In this document: piece after piece, positions 39,705 through 47,706 of the stretch
Layout: every line of letters starts with the position of its first letter
How positions within the stretch are numbered: the stretch's first letter is position 1
Source of the DNA: Nitrospirota bacterium
Lineage (GTDB): Bacteria; Nitrospirota; Thermodesulfovibrionia; Thermodesulfovibrionales; UBA9159
Direction: 5' to 3'
Length of the DNA: 64,000 bases
Assembly: GCA_021790195.1 (NCBI GenBank)
Contig: JAJYIF010000012.1
Location: 34,502 to 98,501 of the forward strand
The notes under the pieces: generated by a model
Told to the model about the DNA's origin: nothing
Databases searched by the model: none
Seen by the model: the letters and a program-made list of their open reading frames with translations, nothing else
Made by a program: the position numbers and the translations under genes

Positions 39705-40228
39705 GTCGGCCGTGATCGTGAGGGCGCATTATGGCAGCGATGAGATTGACCATGACGTACTTCCTGAAGTTCTCGCTTGACCGAGTAGTCCGCAAGGTGT
39801 ATAGTTCAGACACACTATCGGTTTTCTCATAAATCACTTTCCCTCACACCAAAAATCAAGGACTTAGGTGATTATCAGGCACATAAGTCCCAAGTTTCGC
39901 GCGCATAAGAAACAAGAAACCTGATATTCAGGCGCATAAAGTGCGATTTTCTAAAATATATCATACAGCGCGCACTCCATTCAATAATATAGATACGGCG
40001 CAGAAAGCCATTTATTCCTATTTGTCTCTCACTTTTTGGGACAATTTTCTCAAAATCAGCTCTACCAGACATTTGAAATCATCGTCAGATAAAACAGCCT
40101 TGGCTGGCTCGGAACCCCGCAACGCAGTGACGACAAGCCTCAAAACTGTCCAACCATTGGGGTCCACCTCTTTCCTCCCATTTGTGGCGGGGATCTATAA
40201 CCCTCACCTCATCGGAGCATGCAATGCA
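39705..40228. other. Gap without a supported gene
   Basis: About 520 bases. Two modest frames on opposite strands overlap each other and have neither ribosome-binding sites nor recognisable sequence. I regard it as non-coding or decayed. Confidence 0.45.
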
Positions 40229-40387
40229 TTATTTGACGACGAATGGCTCCCATGATAACAGAACTATTTTAGACTGCTTCTTATCAACCAGGTTGCTCAA
40301 ATGCTTCAATATGCCAGCCCTTCTGTGTATTTTTGGAGACGAGAAATTACTATTTTGTGCAGTTCCGAAAACAGTCATCTTCTTCAT
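40229..40387 (-). CDS. Small hypothetical protein (52 residues)
   Basis: The frame starts MKKMTVFGTAQNSNFSSPKI and ends LLSWEPFVVK. It is preceded by an exceptionally strong ribosome-binding site (gagggggg) nine bases upstream. I recognise no family. The good initiation signal is the main reason to list it; it could also be the start of a longer gene cut short. Confidence 0.4.
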   Translation of the reverse strand: MKKMTVFGTAQNSNFSSPKIHRRAGILKHLSNLVDKKQSKIVLLSWEPFVVK

Positions 40388-40524
40388 TGAACCCCCCTCT
40401 AGATGATATTATGCTAGATTAACGTTTTTCCACTCAAAGATAACCTATCAGTTTGATTGCTCGTACCCTCCCATACGAACTAGCAGCATTGTATCACAAA
40501 TTAAGGCAAACTTAAATCATCAGA

Positions 40525-41484
40525 TCAATATAGCTTCCTGCTACAGTGCGGGCAATCAGCGGTATCATTATCTGGATGATCAGGCCAAGTTTCCTTAGTG
40601 TAAAAAAAGACTTCTAGGGGATCTCTATTCTGATCAAGAATCCGTACAATATCAGGATGATATGCAGTGCCGCTCATGGATACTATCTCATCTATGCATG
40701 GATACCATTTCTCTCTTTCCCATTCCTTGATGTCTGAGTAAACCTTTGGTTTGTCAACCTTATGTCGTCTATTAGATGTCATAGCATCAATTGAGTCGGC
40801 AATTCTTAAGACTCCAACCATAACTCTCAAAGGATCTGTGTCCACAGAATTGCTGTCATCGAGTTTTCGGGTCGAAAAATTAAACTTAGCAGCGAAGTCC
40901 CGAAGATCTCGACTTTTAATTTCTGTGGGATACCCACCGCCATCATAATTTCTATGATGAAATAGCATTACGAGCATCCACGCGTTCAAGGCATTAATGA
41001 ACTGAACTTCCATATCTCGCCAATTTTCTTGAAATGCATTAATAATATTCAAGAAATTGTTGTACAGAATATCGACTCCATTTTCGGGATGCATCAATCT
41101 CTGTGTTTGATATTTTTGACCCTCAAGCCTTAAATCACTCTTAAGTAATAAGTCATCCCAGAATAGTTTCCCCAAGTCATGCATGTTCGCTGCTCTTCCC
41201 AAAATAAAGCTTCTGATATAGTTAATTCTGAGACTATCTGTCCAGTTCCGGGATTCCCAAGGTTCGACTATAAAAGGTTCGAGGTTCTTGTAGAATTCGG
41301 CCAGTTCTGTTTCATTGAGGCTCCGAACATAAAGGCTATAAAGTCTATAACTCAAATCCGAAACACGAAGGCAATGATGGTGTGTATACCCGTCCCGCCT
41401 ATCTATTGCTTCTAGGCCTAAGGACTCAGCGAACTCAAATAGCTTATCGGTTGCTAATGATAGAGCTTCTCTTTTTGGAATCAC
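40525..41484 (-). CDS. HD-GYP-like phosphohydrolase with C-terminal zinc ribbon
   Basis: A 319-residue protein with the HD pair in ANMHDLGKLFWDD (H102-D103), an upstream His in THHHCLR, and the downstream HHRNYDGGGYP, which matches the HHExxDGxGYP hallmark of c-di-GMP phosphodiesterases except that Glu is Arg. HPENGVDIL and GVLRIADSIDAMTSNR complete the fold. A CPHC-type terminus adds a half zinc site. There is no receiver domain. The start is a GTG at 41484 after gggggaga. It is AT-rich, suggesting acquisition. Confidence 0.82.
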   Translation of the reverse strand: MIPKREALSLATDKLFEFAESLGLEAIDRRDGYTHHHCLRVSDLSYRLYSLYVRSLNETELAEFYKNLEPFIVEPWESRNWTDSLRINYIRSFILGRAANMHDLGKLFWDDLLLKSDLRLEGQKYQTQRLMHPENGVDILYNNFLNIINAFQENWRDMEVQFINALNAWMLVMLFHHRNYDGGGYPTEIKSRDLRDFAAKFNFSTRKLDDSNSVDTDPLRVMVGVLRIADSIDAMTSNRRHKVDKPKVYSDIKEWEREKWYPCIDEIVSMSGTAYHPDIVRILDQNRDPLEVFFYTKETWPDHPDNDTADCPHCSRKLY

Positions 41485-41685
41485 AGATTCTCCCCCAGTT
41501 AACTCCCCTAAATTAATCCTTTGCTTGCCAATAGTACGAAACGGCTTGCCGAAAGGACCTTATTCACCCGGACAAGGAAAACAAAGGCAACATCTGTTGC
41601 CTAATCGCAGCGCCAGAATCAACTATTCACCCATAACCCGTAGAAGAAGACGCATATTCAACAAGAGATTATAAGGGTAGGACAC

Positions 41686-41961
41686 TTATTGGTGTGTATG
41701 GCCAGCGCATATTACGGATTGCCGGAACATTTTCTTATGCGCTTTGTCTATGCCTGTCGCAGTTTCCTCTATAAAAGACCTAATGTCAGAGCCATTCTTA
41801 ATAATGATGCCGCACTCTCCACACTGGAAAAGCGGTTGGTCTTCGCCAAACTCTCTGATTTCAAGAAACGAATACATCCGTGCATCGTTCTCTTTGTCGA
41901 TTCTCTTTAGATGTCCCTTACAAAGTGGATGCGGACACGCCATCCCTTCATAATTACTCAT
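41686..41961 (-). CDS. Small zinc-ribbon hypothetical protein
   Basis: A 91-residue protein with CPHPLC near residue 9 and CGEC near residue 47, a probable zinc ribbon. The rest (MYSFLEIREFGEDQPLFQ, DIRSFIEETATGIDKAHKKMF) is unfamiliar. A gggggaaaag ribosome-binding site precedes the ATG. It may be expressed with the HD-GYP-like gene, though 200 bp separate them. Confidence 0.6.
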   Translation of the reverse strand: MSNYEGMACPHPLCKGHLKRIDKENDARMYSFLEIREFGEDQPLFQCGECGIIIKNGSDIRSFIEETATGIDKAHKKMFRQSVICAGHTHQ

Positions 41962-42316
41962 AGGCTTTTCCCCCTTTTAAGTCTAATATTCGTTGTTCCG
42001 TCATAGATAGTCAACTATTTAAGTGATCAGGTCAAAAAGAAAACTCATCCAGAATACACAGCCACGCCCATCAATGTCAATCTTTTTTTGCCAATAAGAA
42101 CTCTTTTCTTTCCATAATATCAGTATATTAAAGCATTTCAACAGAGGAGGAAGTTTCTTCTCTCACCGTGGATTCTCCATAAATAGTTCGTCTGTATTGA
42201 AATACCCCCTTCCTTTGCGACCCGACTAACCTAACAAGAATATCCGATTAATTAATAATATCAATCAGTTATCATCCCCTAAAGGCCAAAAACCCTGCTG
42301 CAAAACCATTCCAAAA

Positions 42317-42348
42317 CAAAGCTGGTTTCTTCGCTTATGCGAAAAAAC
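42317..42348. terminator. Hairpin in a non-coding gap
   Basis: Arms gctggtttcttcgc and gcgaaaaaaccagc pair at 13 of 14 positions around a ttat loop. It stands in a gap (41962-42500) that otherwise holds no gene. There is no clear T-run, so a terminator role is only likely. Confidence 0.4.
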
Positions 42349-42504
42349 CAGCAGCTAACTACTTTATAGCAGAGAGTATGCTGGATGTCAAGAAAAAAGG
42401 GTTTCCATGTCAAGGGCTTCCATAAGCCCCCAAATATGCGTCGCAGCTAAAAGATCGGGAGTGGTACTTACCAGAAGATCAGGATCAAAAACCGTACCAA
42501 GCGA

Positions 42505-42566
42505 TGAAAGAGGATGCAACACTTGTGGAGATTGCCGCACGATTCAGCGTCCACCCGACGTTATAA
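42505..42566 (+). pseudogene. IS3-family orfA remnant
   Basis: The short frame MKEDATLVEIAARFSVHPTL matches the N-terminal helix-turn-helix of IS3-family OrfA transposases, where an L-x-E-L/I-A-x-x-F-x-V-H-P-T pattern is typical. It ends in a stop, and no orfB follows. Confidence 0.6.
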
Positions 42567-42977
42567 ACCATTAACAAGAATTGAGTATCTTGAAAGTACT
42601 CCCGACCCCAAAATCTTGCCCTTCAACCCTTCAGCGGCAAAAGCTCCATATCCTCGGGAAGCTCCGGAAAGTTCGAGCCTTCGCTTATCTTCATCAATCA
42701 CCCAAATCCCTCCTCCAACGACTACCCAATCGTCATCATTGATTGTGAAATAATCCTTCTTGCTGTTGTATGACCCTTTAATCTTCTGCATCATACAGAA
42801 TCGCTCAATGATGTTAGCATGGTAGATCGAAAGTTCTTTGGGAGAGAGAACGAGATATTCTTTCTCCGTCGCTTCATTGATTATTTGAACGAACTTGCCA
42901 CCGCGCCGGCGTGGTTTTTCGGTCTTTTTGATCCTTTCAAAATAAATATCCGAGTAGTCTATAAAGGTAAATTTCAT
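42561..42977 (-). CDS. Janus/Ocnus (PHPT1-like) family protein
   Basis: A 138-residue protein resembling protein-histidine phosphatase PHPT1 and the Janus/Ocnus family. It has IYHANIIERF, matching the Y-H-A-D-I active-site helix, and WVVVGGGIWVIDEDKRRLELSGASRGYGAF, matching the GGG-R/I...GYS-x-x-YG-x-A strand pair. In PHPT1 the helix histidine is the nucleophile. The family is mostly eukaryotic and rare in bacteria. ATG 42977 is favoured over 42995. The 3' end abuts the IS3 remnant. Confidence 0.55.
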   Translation of the reverse strand: MKFTFIDYSDIYFERIKKTEKPRRRGGKFVQIINEATEKEYLVLSPKELSIYHANIIERFCMMQKIKGSYNSKKDYFTINDDDWVVVGGGIWVIDEDKRRLELSGASRGYGAFAAEGLKGKILGSGVLSRYSILVNGL

Positions 42978-43016
42978 GCCCTGGCCTATTGTCATCAGAT
43001 CATAACAGGCAAGTAG

Positions 43017-43859
43017 TTACCCCGGGGGCGCGGTCATACGGACCTCGAAGTTAAAGCCTCTGTCACGCAGCCATGATTCTATCGCGTCGAGGACAGCTTG
43101 GTCCGAAAAAGGTTTCTCAACCACGATCGTCCAGCGAGAATGCTTCTTTTTTGCTTCCACAAGGTCAAGATATTTTTGACTCACAACTGTCCGCACTGAC
43201 TCGCACCCGCATATCTTGCTTATTTCGTCCTGGCCTACATCGACAGACCAAACATCGGCATCTTTCTCGATCTTCTCCCGATAGTAGACGTTCAGAACAG
43301 TTTGCCCGGCTTCCTCAAGATCATTAATCGCGCTTATCAGCTTTTCATACTCGACGTATTCCCTGAGAGCTTCAAGCGGATTGTCAATGCCTTCAAATTC
43401 TTCCTTGAAAAGAACTATCTTACGCTTGGGGGCTTCCGTCTCCTTCTTGTCGAGCTCCTTTTCATACCATTCGCATAATTCGTCCAAGAAACCGAGAAGG
43501 CGCTGTCTGGCGTTTGCCTGAGAAACCCTTTTCCTGTATGCTGAATGATAGAGCGGAACAAGCCTTTCTATATTTAGGGTACCAAGAATACTCTTAGCTT
43601 CTGCAAGAGTCTCGACGGTTCCCGTAAGAATACCCCTTTCCACCACGATATACGCGCTCTTCCCCGGAAATTTCATGCAAGTGGAGCAATAAAGCTCTTC
43701 TTTCGCAATCCGGATATCGTCGGAGTGCGAAATGCAGTCGCCGACCCGATAAGTATAAAGAAGTGAACCGAAATCTTTCGTCTGAACGGATGCGATTTTG
43801 CCCTTGCACACAGGGCACTCAATTTCTTTATCCAAAATTATGGTATCAAATAATCCCAT
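43017..43859 (-). CDS. Hypothetical protein with N-terminal zinc ribbon
   Basis: A 280-residue protein. The first 65 residues have CPVCKGK and CSTCMKFPGK, a probable zinc ribbon flanking beta-strands. The centre is a charged helical region and the C-terminus (GQDEISKICGCESVRTVVSQKYLDLVEAKKKHSRWTIVVEKPF) looks like a winged or ferredoxin-like domain. I do not recognise the family. It lies near the Janus-like gene and the orphan antitoxin, in the zone where left-hand cargo of the Tn7-like element is expected. Confidence 0.65.
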   Translation of the reverse strand: MGLFDTIILDKEIECPVCKGKIASVQTKDFGSLLYTYRVGDCISHSDDIRIAKEELYCSTCMKFPGKSAYIVVERGILTGTVETLAEAKSILGTLNIERLVPLYHSAYRKRVSQANARQRLLGFLDELCEWYEKELDKKETEAPKRKIVLFKEEFEGIDNPLEALREYVEYEKLISAINDLEEAGQTVLNVYYREKIEKDADVWSVDVGQDEISKICGCESVRTVVSQKYLDLVEAKKKHSRWTIVVEKPFSDQAVLDAIESWLRDRGFNFEVRMTAPPG

Positions 43860-43946
43860 TTTGATTTCCTCTGTGACGGTTTCAGCCTTATTATACCCTT
43901 ACTGGGAAATTTGAAAGACTTCATTTTTTCAGAAGGGCTTCCCATA

Positions 43947-44336
43947 TCACAAAACAACTCCATGATCGATGCGCACCAAAAGATCTTCGACCTCCTTTGC
44001 TCCATCATCGGACCACAGCAGATCCAAAGGGATATGTCCTCCCAGCGCAGGCTGATGGTCCCGCAGCCATTCACCGGCAGTCTTCTTGTCTCCGAGTACT
44101 TCGGCCGCTCGGTTGAAGATCCTGACGACCGTCTCGGAAGGAGGAAATTCCGGAAACACTACCCTCCCATCGATCCTCTTTTGGATAAACCACAAAGAGC
44201 TTATAGTATGTTCAAGCATCGATTCGAGCGTGGATTCGTCGACCAAATACTCCGTCTCCGACTGAGAATATCTTTCCTTAAATAGGAAACAAACCTTATT
44301 GTTCTTGCGATCACGACTTATCTTCCTGAGACCCAT
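43947..44336 (-). CDS. MbcA/ParS/Xre-type antitoxin (toxin-binding domain), orphan
   Basis: A 129-residue protein whose C-terminal half is the DUF2384 domain of RES-toxin antitoxins: TVVRIFNRAAEVLGDKKTAGEWL and PALGGHIPLDLLWSDDGAKEVEDLLVRIDHGVVL. The N-terminal part is not a standard Xre helix-turn-helix. GGAGGTGAG before ATG 44336 fixes the start. No RES-domain toxin is visible next to it, so it is either an orphan or works with an unrelated partner. Two tandem 19-bp repeats lie just upstream. Confidence 0.8.
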   Translation of the reverse strand: MGLRKISRDRKNNKVCFLFKERYSQSETEYLVDESTLESMLEHTISSLWFIQKRIDGRVVFPEFPPSETVVRIFNRAAEVLGDKKTAGEWLRDHQPALGGHIPLDLLWSDDGAKEVEDLLVRIDHGVVL

Positions 44337-44378
44337 TTTTCTCACCTCCAAAGTTAATGTCTTCCCTCTAACACGAAA

Positions 44379-44416
44379 AGGACGGGCAGTGCCCATAAGG
44401 ACGGGCAGTGCCCATA
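44379..44416. repeat. Tandem 19-bp direct repeat
   Basis: Two perfect, adjacent 19-bp units (44379-44397 and 44398-44416) with the palindromic core gggcagtgccc. They lie between tniQ and the antitoxin start, 43 bp upstream of that ATG. They fit a regulator-binding site or iterons. Confidence 0.7.
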
Positions 44417-44458
44417 CCGAGCAAACCCGCTCGATATGGGCCTCGTCTCAAACTTCAT

Positions 44459-46666
44459 TTATGCAGCTGCTTTCACCTTCAAGCCGCCCTCAAACAACAC
44501 CATCTGGCGTTCCGCCAAGGCTTTCAACTCCTTGACCTTCTCAATCTGATTAGGCGAGAAGAACCAGCGTGGTGCCTTTCCGCTTTTGCTTACTAATGTT
44601 ACTGCCGGGACAATCTGCTTCTTCTCGACGATCTGCTTTACCTGGTCAACAGTGAGGCGAGTGATGTCAGACAATTGCCTCGTGTTTACCAGGCCCTTCT
44701 CATTCATCTTCTGTATATTGCTTATTTTTGCCTGTGGCAGAATGGCTGCAAGATCCAGCGCCTCTATGTCGCCTTTCCTAAAGAAGTATATGAGACCTCC
44801 ATCGACCGTCGGCCCACTAACCGGCTCAACCCCTGCATCGATCAAGCGCTTGGAAATACCTTTCGACGACGTACAGAAGATCTCGGCTATCTGTCCGACA
44901 TTCATGTATTCGGAAGTAAACCGGTCGATTTCAGCCTGCGTTATTGCCCAGGTACCGCCTCTGCCCTCTGCAGCCTCCTCGGCAAACAACAGCCTGCGCT
45001 TTATCAGAAGCGCAACCTCCTCGTGCTTGGTAGTCAAGAGCTTCGCGACTTCTCGCAACGTGAGCCTATCGCCCCTCCTCTTAACGGCCTCTTCACTGGA
45101 AAACCTCCTGACCTCACCCGAATCAAAGAGCAGACCAGAAAGCCCTGTCTCAGACCCTCTTCCAGCCGGCATTAGCTTGTCATCAAGTATCAACTTAACG
45201 AAGGCGCCTACATCCATACTTAATTTCGACAGCTTCTGGACTGCTTTATGAAAGCTCACCCAGCCATCCGCCACAGTCTTTCCCTCAGGGATTTTCACCG
45301 AAACCTGTTCAATCAGTCGTTCTATCTCGGGCAGCTCAAATTTCCATTCGAGCTGCCCCGTGATAGTCGGACCTTGGATAGCCGCAAGACAGCCGCTTTT
45401 CACAAGGCTCACCACTGCTATCCGACCTACACCCAGAATTCCTCCAGTCTGTGCCGCGTTGATTGCCTTGTCCCACCTCTCTTTAAGCTCCCTCACGCTC
45501 TCGGCTTCGATCATGATGCGGCTCCTATTGACCCAGGGGTAATAAGGACCCCTCAGATAACCCCTACTGTGCAGACGGTTTACTGTTTGTATTGACACTC
45601 CTAAATACTTCATTGTCTCCCATTTAGTCATAAACGCTTTCCCCTTGAGGTCATCATCAGATAGACTGCTGCACCGACCTGCAAATCCTCCATCCCATTG
45701 AGTAGTTATATACTGTTTGAAGGCATCCCGCATAAAATCGGGCAGCGGGTTGCCTTTCCTGATAAAGAGGGGGTCATAAAACTTACCGAAGTCCTTATAG
45801 AGTCCCGCTTGCCGCTCACCCTCATAATGTCTACCCCTGGATTTATCGAGGAACTTAAAGTAGTTCTCGGGCCAGCTTTCAAAAGCTGCCATTGCATTCG
45901 TAAGGGCCTCATGCAGCTCAGTGTGAGGCAATTTAACTGCATATTGCTTCCCCGTTGCATCAACCAATCCATGCTGCTGCCCCGCGATGAAATATGCTGC
46001 ACAAAGCAGCTCGCTCAATCCGACAGAGGAAAGAGGGTTATTCAAGTCTTCATAGCGGGACCCTTCATCCGCGGTTACTGTTGATTTCAAAAGACCGCAT
46101 GAATTGAGGATCAGCCTTGAAAGAACCTTTTCCTTCTCCGAAACCTGGGGCAAATCGCTCTCCCGCCAATCCTGACCGCAAGGACAGATGCTCACCTTCC
46201 CCCGGCTCCACCATACGGGTTCCCCGCAACTTGGGCATTTCTCAATAAGCATCGTGCCGTGATGGGGACAGCAAGTAAACGCGGCAAGGTCCCATATCTT
46301 TCGGATATAAGAGCTGTCCCGAAGGCAGCCGGGGCAGACCTTCGGGGCTCTCACACGTATGGAATATTTGTGGATCTTATGTCCAAACATGTTGTACGTC
46401 TGGGGAGGTATCTCTTCAACGCCTAAGAGACAGGCCATATCCTTGAGCACCGGCACTTCGAGATTCAGCATTCTTGAGAGGTTTCCCCATTTTCGTTCAG
46501 TGTAGACGGTGCGCTTGGTCTTGAAGTCTTCTATTACATCCGCAAAGGAAGAAAGCGCAGTGGACATATCATAGCCGTTTTCTTCTGTCGCCCTTATTAT
46601 CAGCCCCTTGAGGCTCTCGTCGGGATAGGGCCTTGGGGTCCTTAAGAGTCTTTTAAATTTCTTCAA
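44459..46666 (-). CDS. tniQ: TniQ/TnsD-family target-selector protein, extended
   Basis: A 735-residue TniQ. The N-terminal YPDESLKGLIIRATEENGYD motif and zinc fingers (CPGCLRD, CCPHHG, CPSCG, CPCGQ at about 115-170) define the family. Most TniQ proteins are 300-500 residues. Here the second half holds several winged-helix or excisionase-like modules (TKWETMKYLGVSIQTVNRLHSRGYL, LTLREVAKLLTTKHEEVALLIKR, NVGQIAEIFCTSSKGISKRLID, RQLSDITRLTVDQVKQIVEK). These probably read a DNA target, like TnsD. The start is TTG 46666. Confidence 0.9.
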   Translation of the reverse strand: MKKFKRLLRTPRPYPDESLKGLIIRATEENGYDMSTALSSFADVIEDFKTKRTVYTERKWGNLSRMLNLEVPVLKDMACLLGVEEIPPQTYNMFGHKIHKYSIRVRAPKVCPGCLRDSSYIRKIWDLAAFTCCPHHGTMLIEKCPSCGEPVWWSRGKVSICPCGQDWRESDLPQVSEKEKVLSRLILNSCGLLKSTVTADEGSRYEDLNNPLSSVGLSELLCAAYFIAGQQHGLVDATGKQYAVKLPHTELHEALTNAMAAFESWPENYFKFLDKSRGRHYEGERQAGLYKDFGKFYDPLFIRKGNPLPDFMRDAFKQYITTQWDGGFAGRCSSLSDDDLKGKAFMTKWETMKYLGVSIQTVNRLHSRGYLRGPYYPWVNRSRIMIEAESVRELKERWDKAINAAQTGGILGVGRIAVVSLVKSGCLAAIQGPTITGQLEWKFELPEIERLIEQVSVKIPEGKTVADGWVSFHKAVQKLSKLSMDVGAFVKLILDDKLMPAGRGSETGLSGLLFDSGEVRRFSSEEAVKRRGDRLTLREVAKLLTTKHEEVALLIKRRLLFAEEAAEGRGGTWAITQAEIDRFTSEYMNVGQIAEIFCTSSKGISKRLIDAGVEPVSGPTVDGGLIYFFRKGDIEALDLAAILPQAKISNIQKMNEKGLVNTRQLSDITRLTVDQVKQIVEKKQIVPAVTLVSKSGKAPRWFFSPNQIEKVKELKALAERQMVLFEGGLKVKAAA

Positions 46667-46674
46667 ATTCCCCC

Positions 46675-47706
46675 CTATTTCCGGAGTATCCCGGATATGT
46701 TCTGTTTCGCTCCACCGGTCTTTCTGCGCCGTCCCCTCCTGCCAGCGGAAATGCCGGAATCAGGCGGTAATGGCCGTTTAAAGGGGTCGAGGTCCTCCGG
46801 ATCCGTGCGGAAAGGATTGACGCTCCCTGGAATGCCCAGGCCCAGCTCCACGTCGTAGGCAAGAGCGAGAAGATCGATATTGATCTTCTCGCTCTCCCTT
46901 TCCAGCGCATTTTCGACTGCCCTGCTGATCAGCCTCTTTAAGTTAGCCATCACGCCCTGGGTAGCGCAGAACAGCCTTAACGGCATATCCCCGGAATACA
47001 AGTTTGACTCTTTTTTTAGCGGCAGAGCCTTCTCAAGCACCATGAGGAACTTTATGAATTCCTTCTGCTCAGCCGCGTTCGACCATCCGAATGGCTTAAG
47101 CTCCATGCGCGGCGCGAACCTCCGTCTCAGTTGGTCGTTACCGACAGCCTCCAGTATGCTGACCGACCACGGCATGCCCATAAGAACTATAGGAACGCCG
47201 GTTTCATTAAGGATGCTCTTAAGCCAATCCGCTGATGTTATAAGGACCTGCTCCGTTTCACGGTCTATCAGGTGCTGGAACTCGTCCAGGATGATGAGCT
47301 CGACCTTGCACGCCTTTATTAGCCTGCAGAGTCGCATCGTTATGCTGCTCGTAGTGCCGCGCTCCGGTAGCGGGTCTCCCATATCCTGCAGAAGCCAGCT
47401 TGCCATGCTTTTGATCGAAGCAGACGAAGGGATGGAAGAGCGCAGCACCCGTATGACAGTCCCCTCGCCGTTTGTTGCCTTTGGGAAATCCTTGGCATAG
47501 TGTTTGGCCAAAGTGGTCTTGCCGTAGCCCGTGTCGCCGGTGACCAGGAGGCATCTCGGCTCGCTTGTATACTTTGACCGCTCATGGCACTCTCTCATCT
47601 TGTCTGTGATCCTTTTGAACTGCGGCGACTCGATAACTATGTTCTCGGTCAGCCTTACCTTGTCTTGCTGCGACATCTTACTATGATCAATCTTCTTATG
47701 CTGCAT
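46675..47706 (-). CDS. tnsC: TnsC/TniB-like AAA+ transposition ATPase
   Basis: A 343-residue AAA+ regulator linking target selector and transposase. Walker A is GDTGYGKTT (57-65), Walker B LIILDEFQHLID, and sensor-like GIPVVLMGMPWS follows (here GVPIVLMGMP). The C-terminal linker is Arg-rich. GGAGG seven bases before ATG 47706 makes that the likely start; the frame is open to 47721. It overlaps the end of tnsB and lies nine bases before tniQ. Confidence 0.93.
   Translation of the reverse strand: MQHKKIDHSKMSQQDKVRLTENIVIESPQFKRITDKMRECHERSKYTSEPRCLLVTGDTGYGKTTLAKHYAKDFPKATNGEGTVIRVLRSSIPSSASIKSMASWLLQDMGDPLPERGTTSSITMRLCRLIKACKVELIILDEFQHLIDRETEQVLITSADWLKSILNETGVPIVLMGMPWSVSILEAVGNDQLRRRFAPRMELKPFGWSNAAEQKEFIKFLMVLEKALPLKKESNLYSGDMPLRLFCATQGVMANLKRLISRAVENALERESEKINIDLLALAYDVELGLGIPGSVNPFRTDPEDLDPFKRPLPPDSGISAGRRGRRRKTGGAKQNISGILRK

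Noticed and set aside
40559..40571. 13-bp match to the GTATCA array at 50777-50789
   Set aside because: It lies in the coding end of the HD-GYP-like gene, and a match this short is expected by chance in 64 kb.
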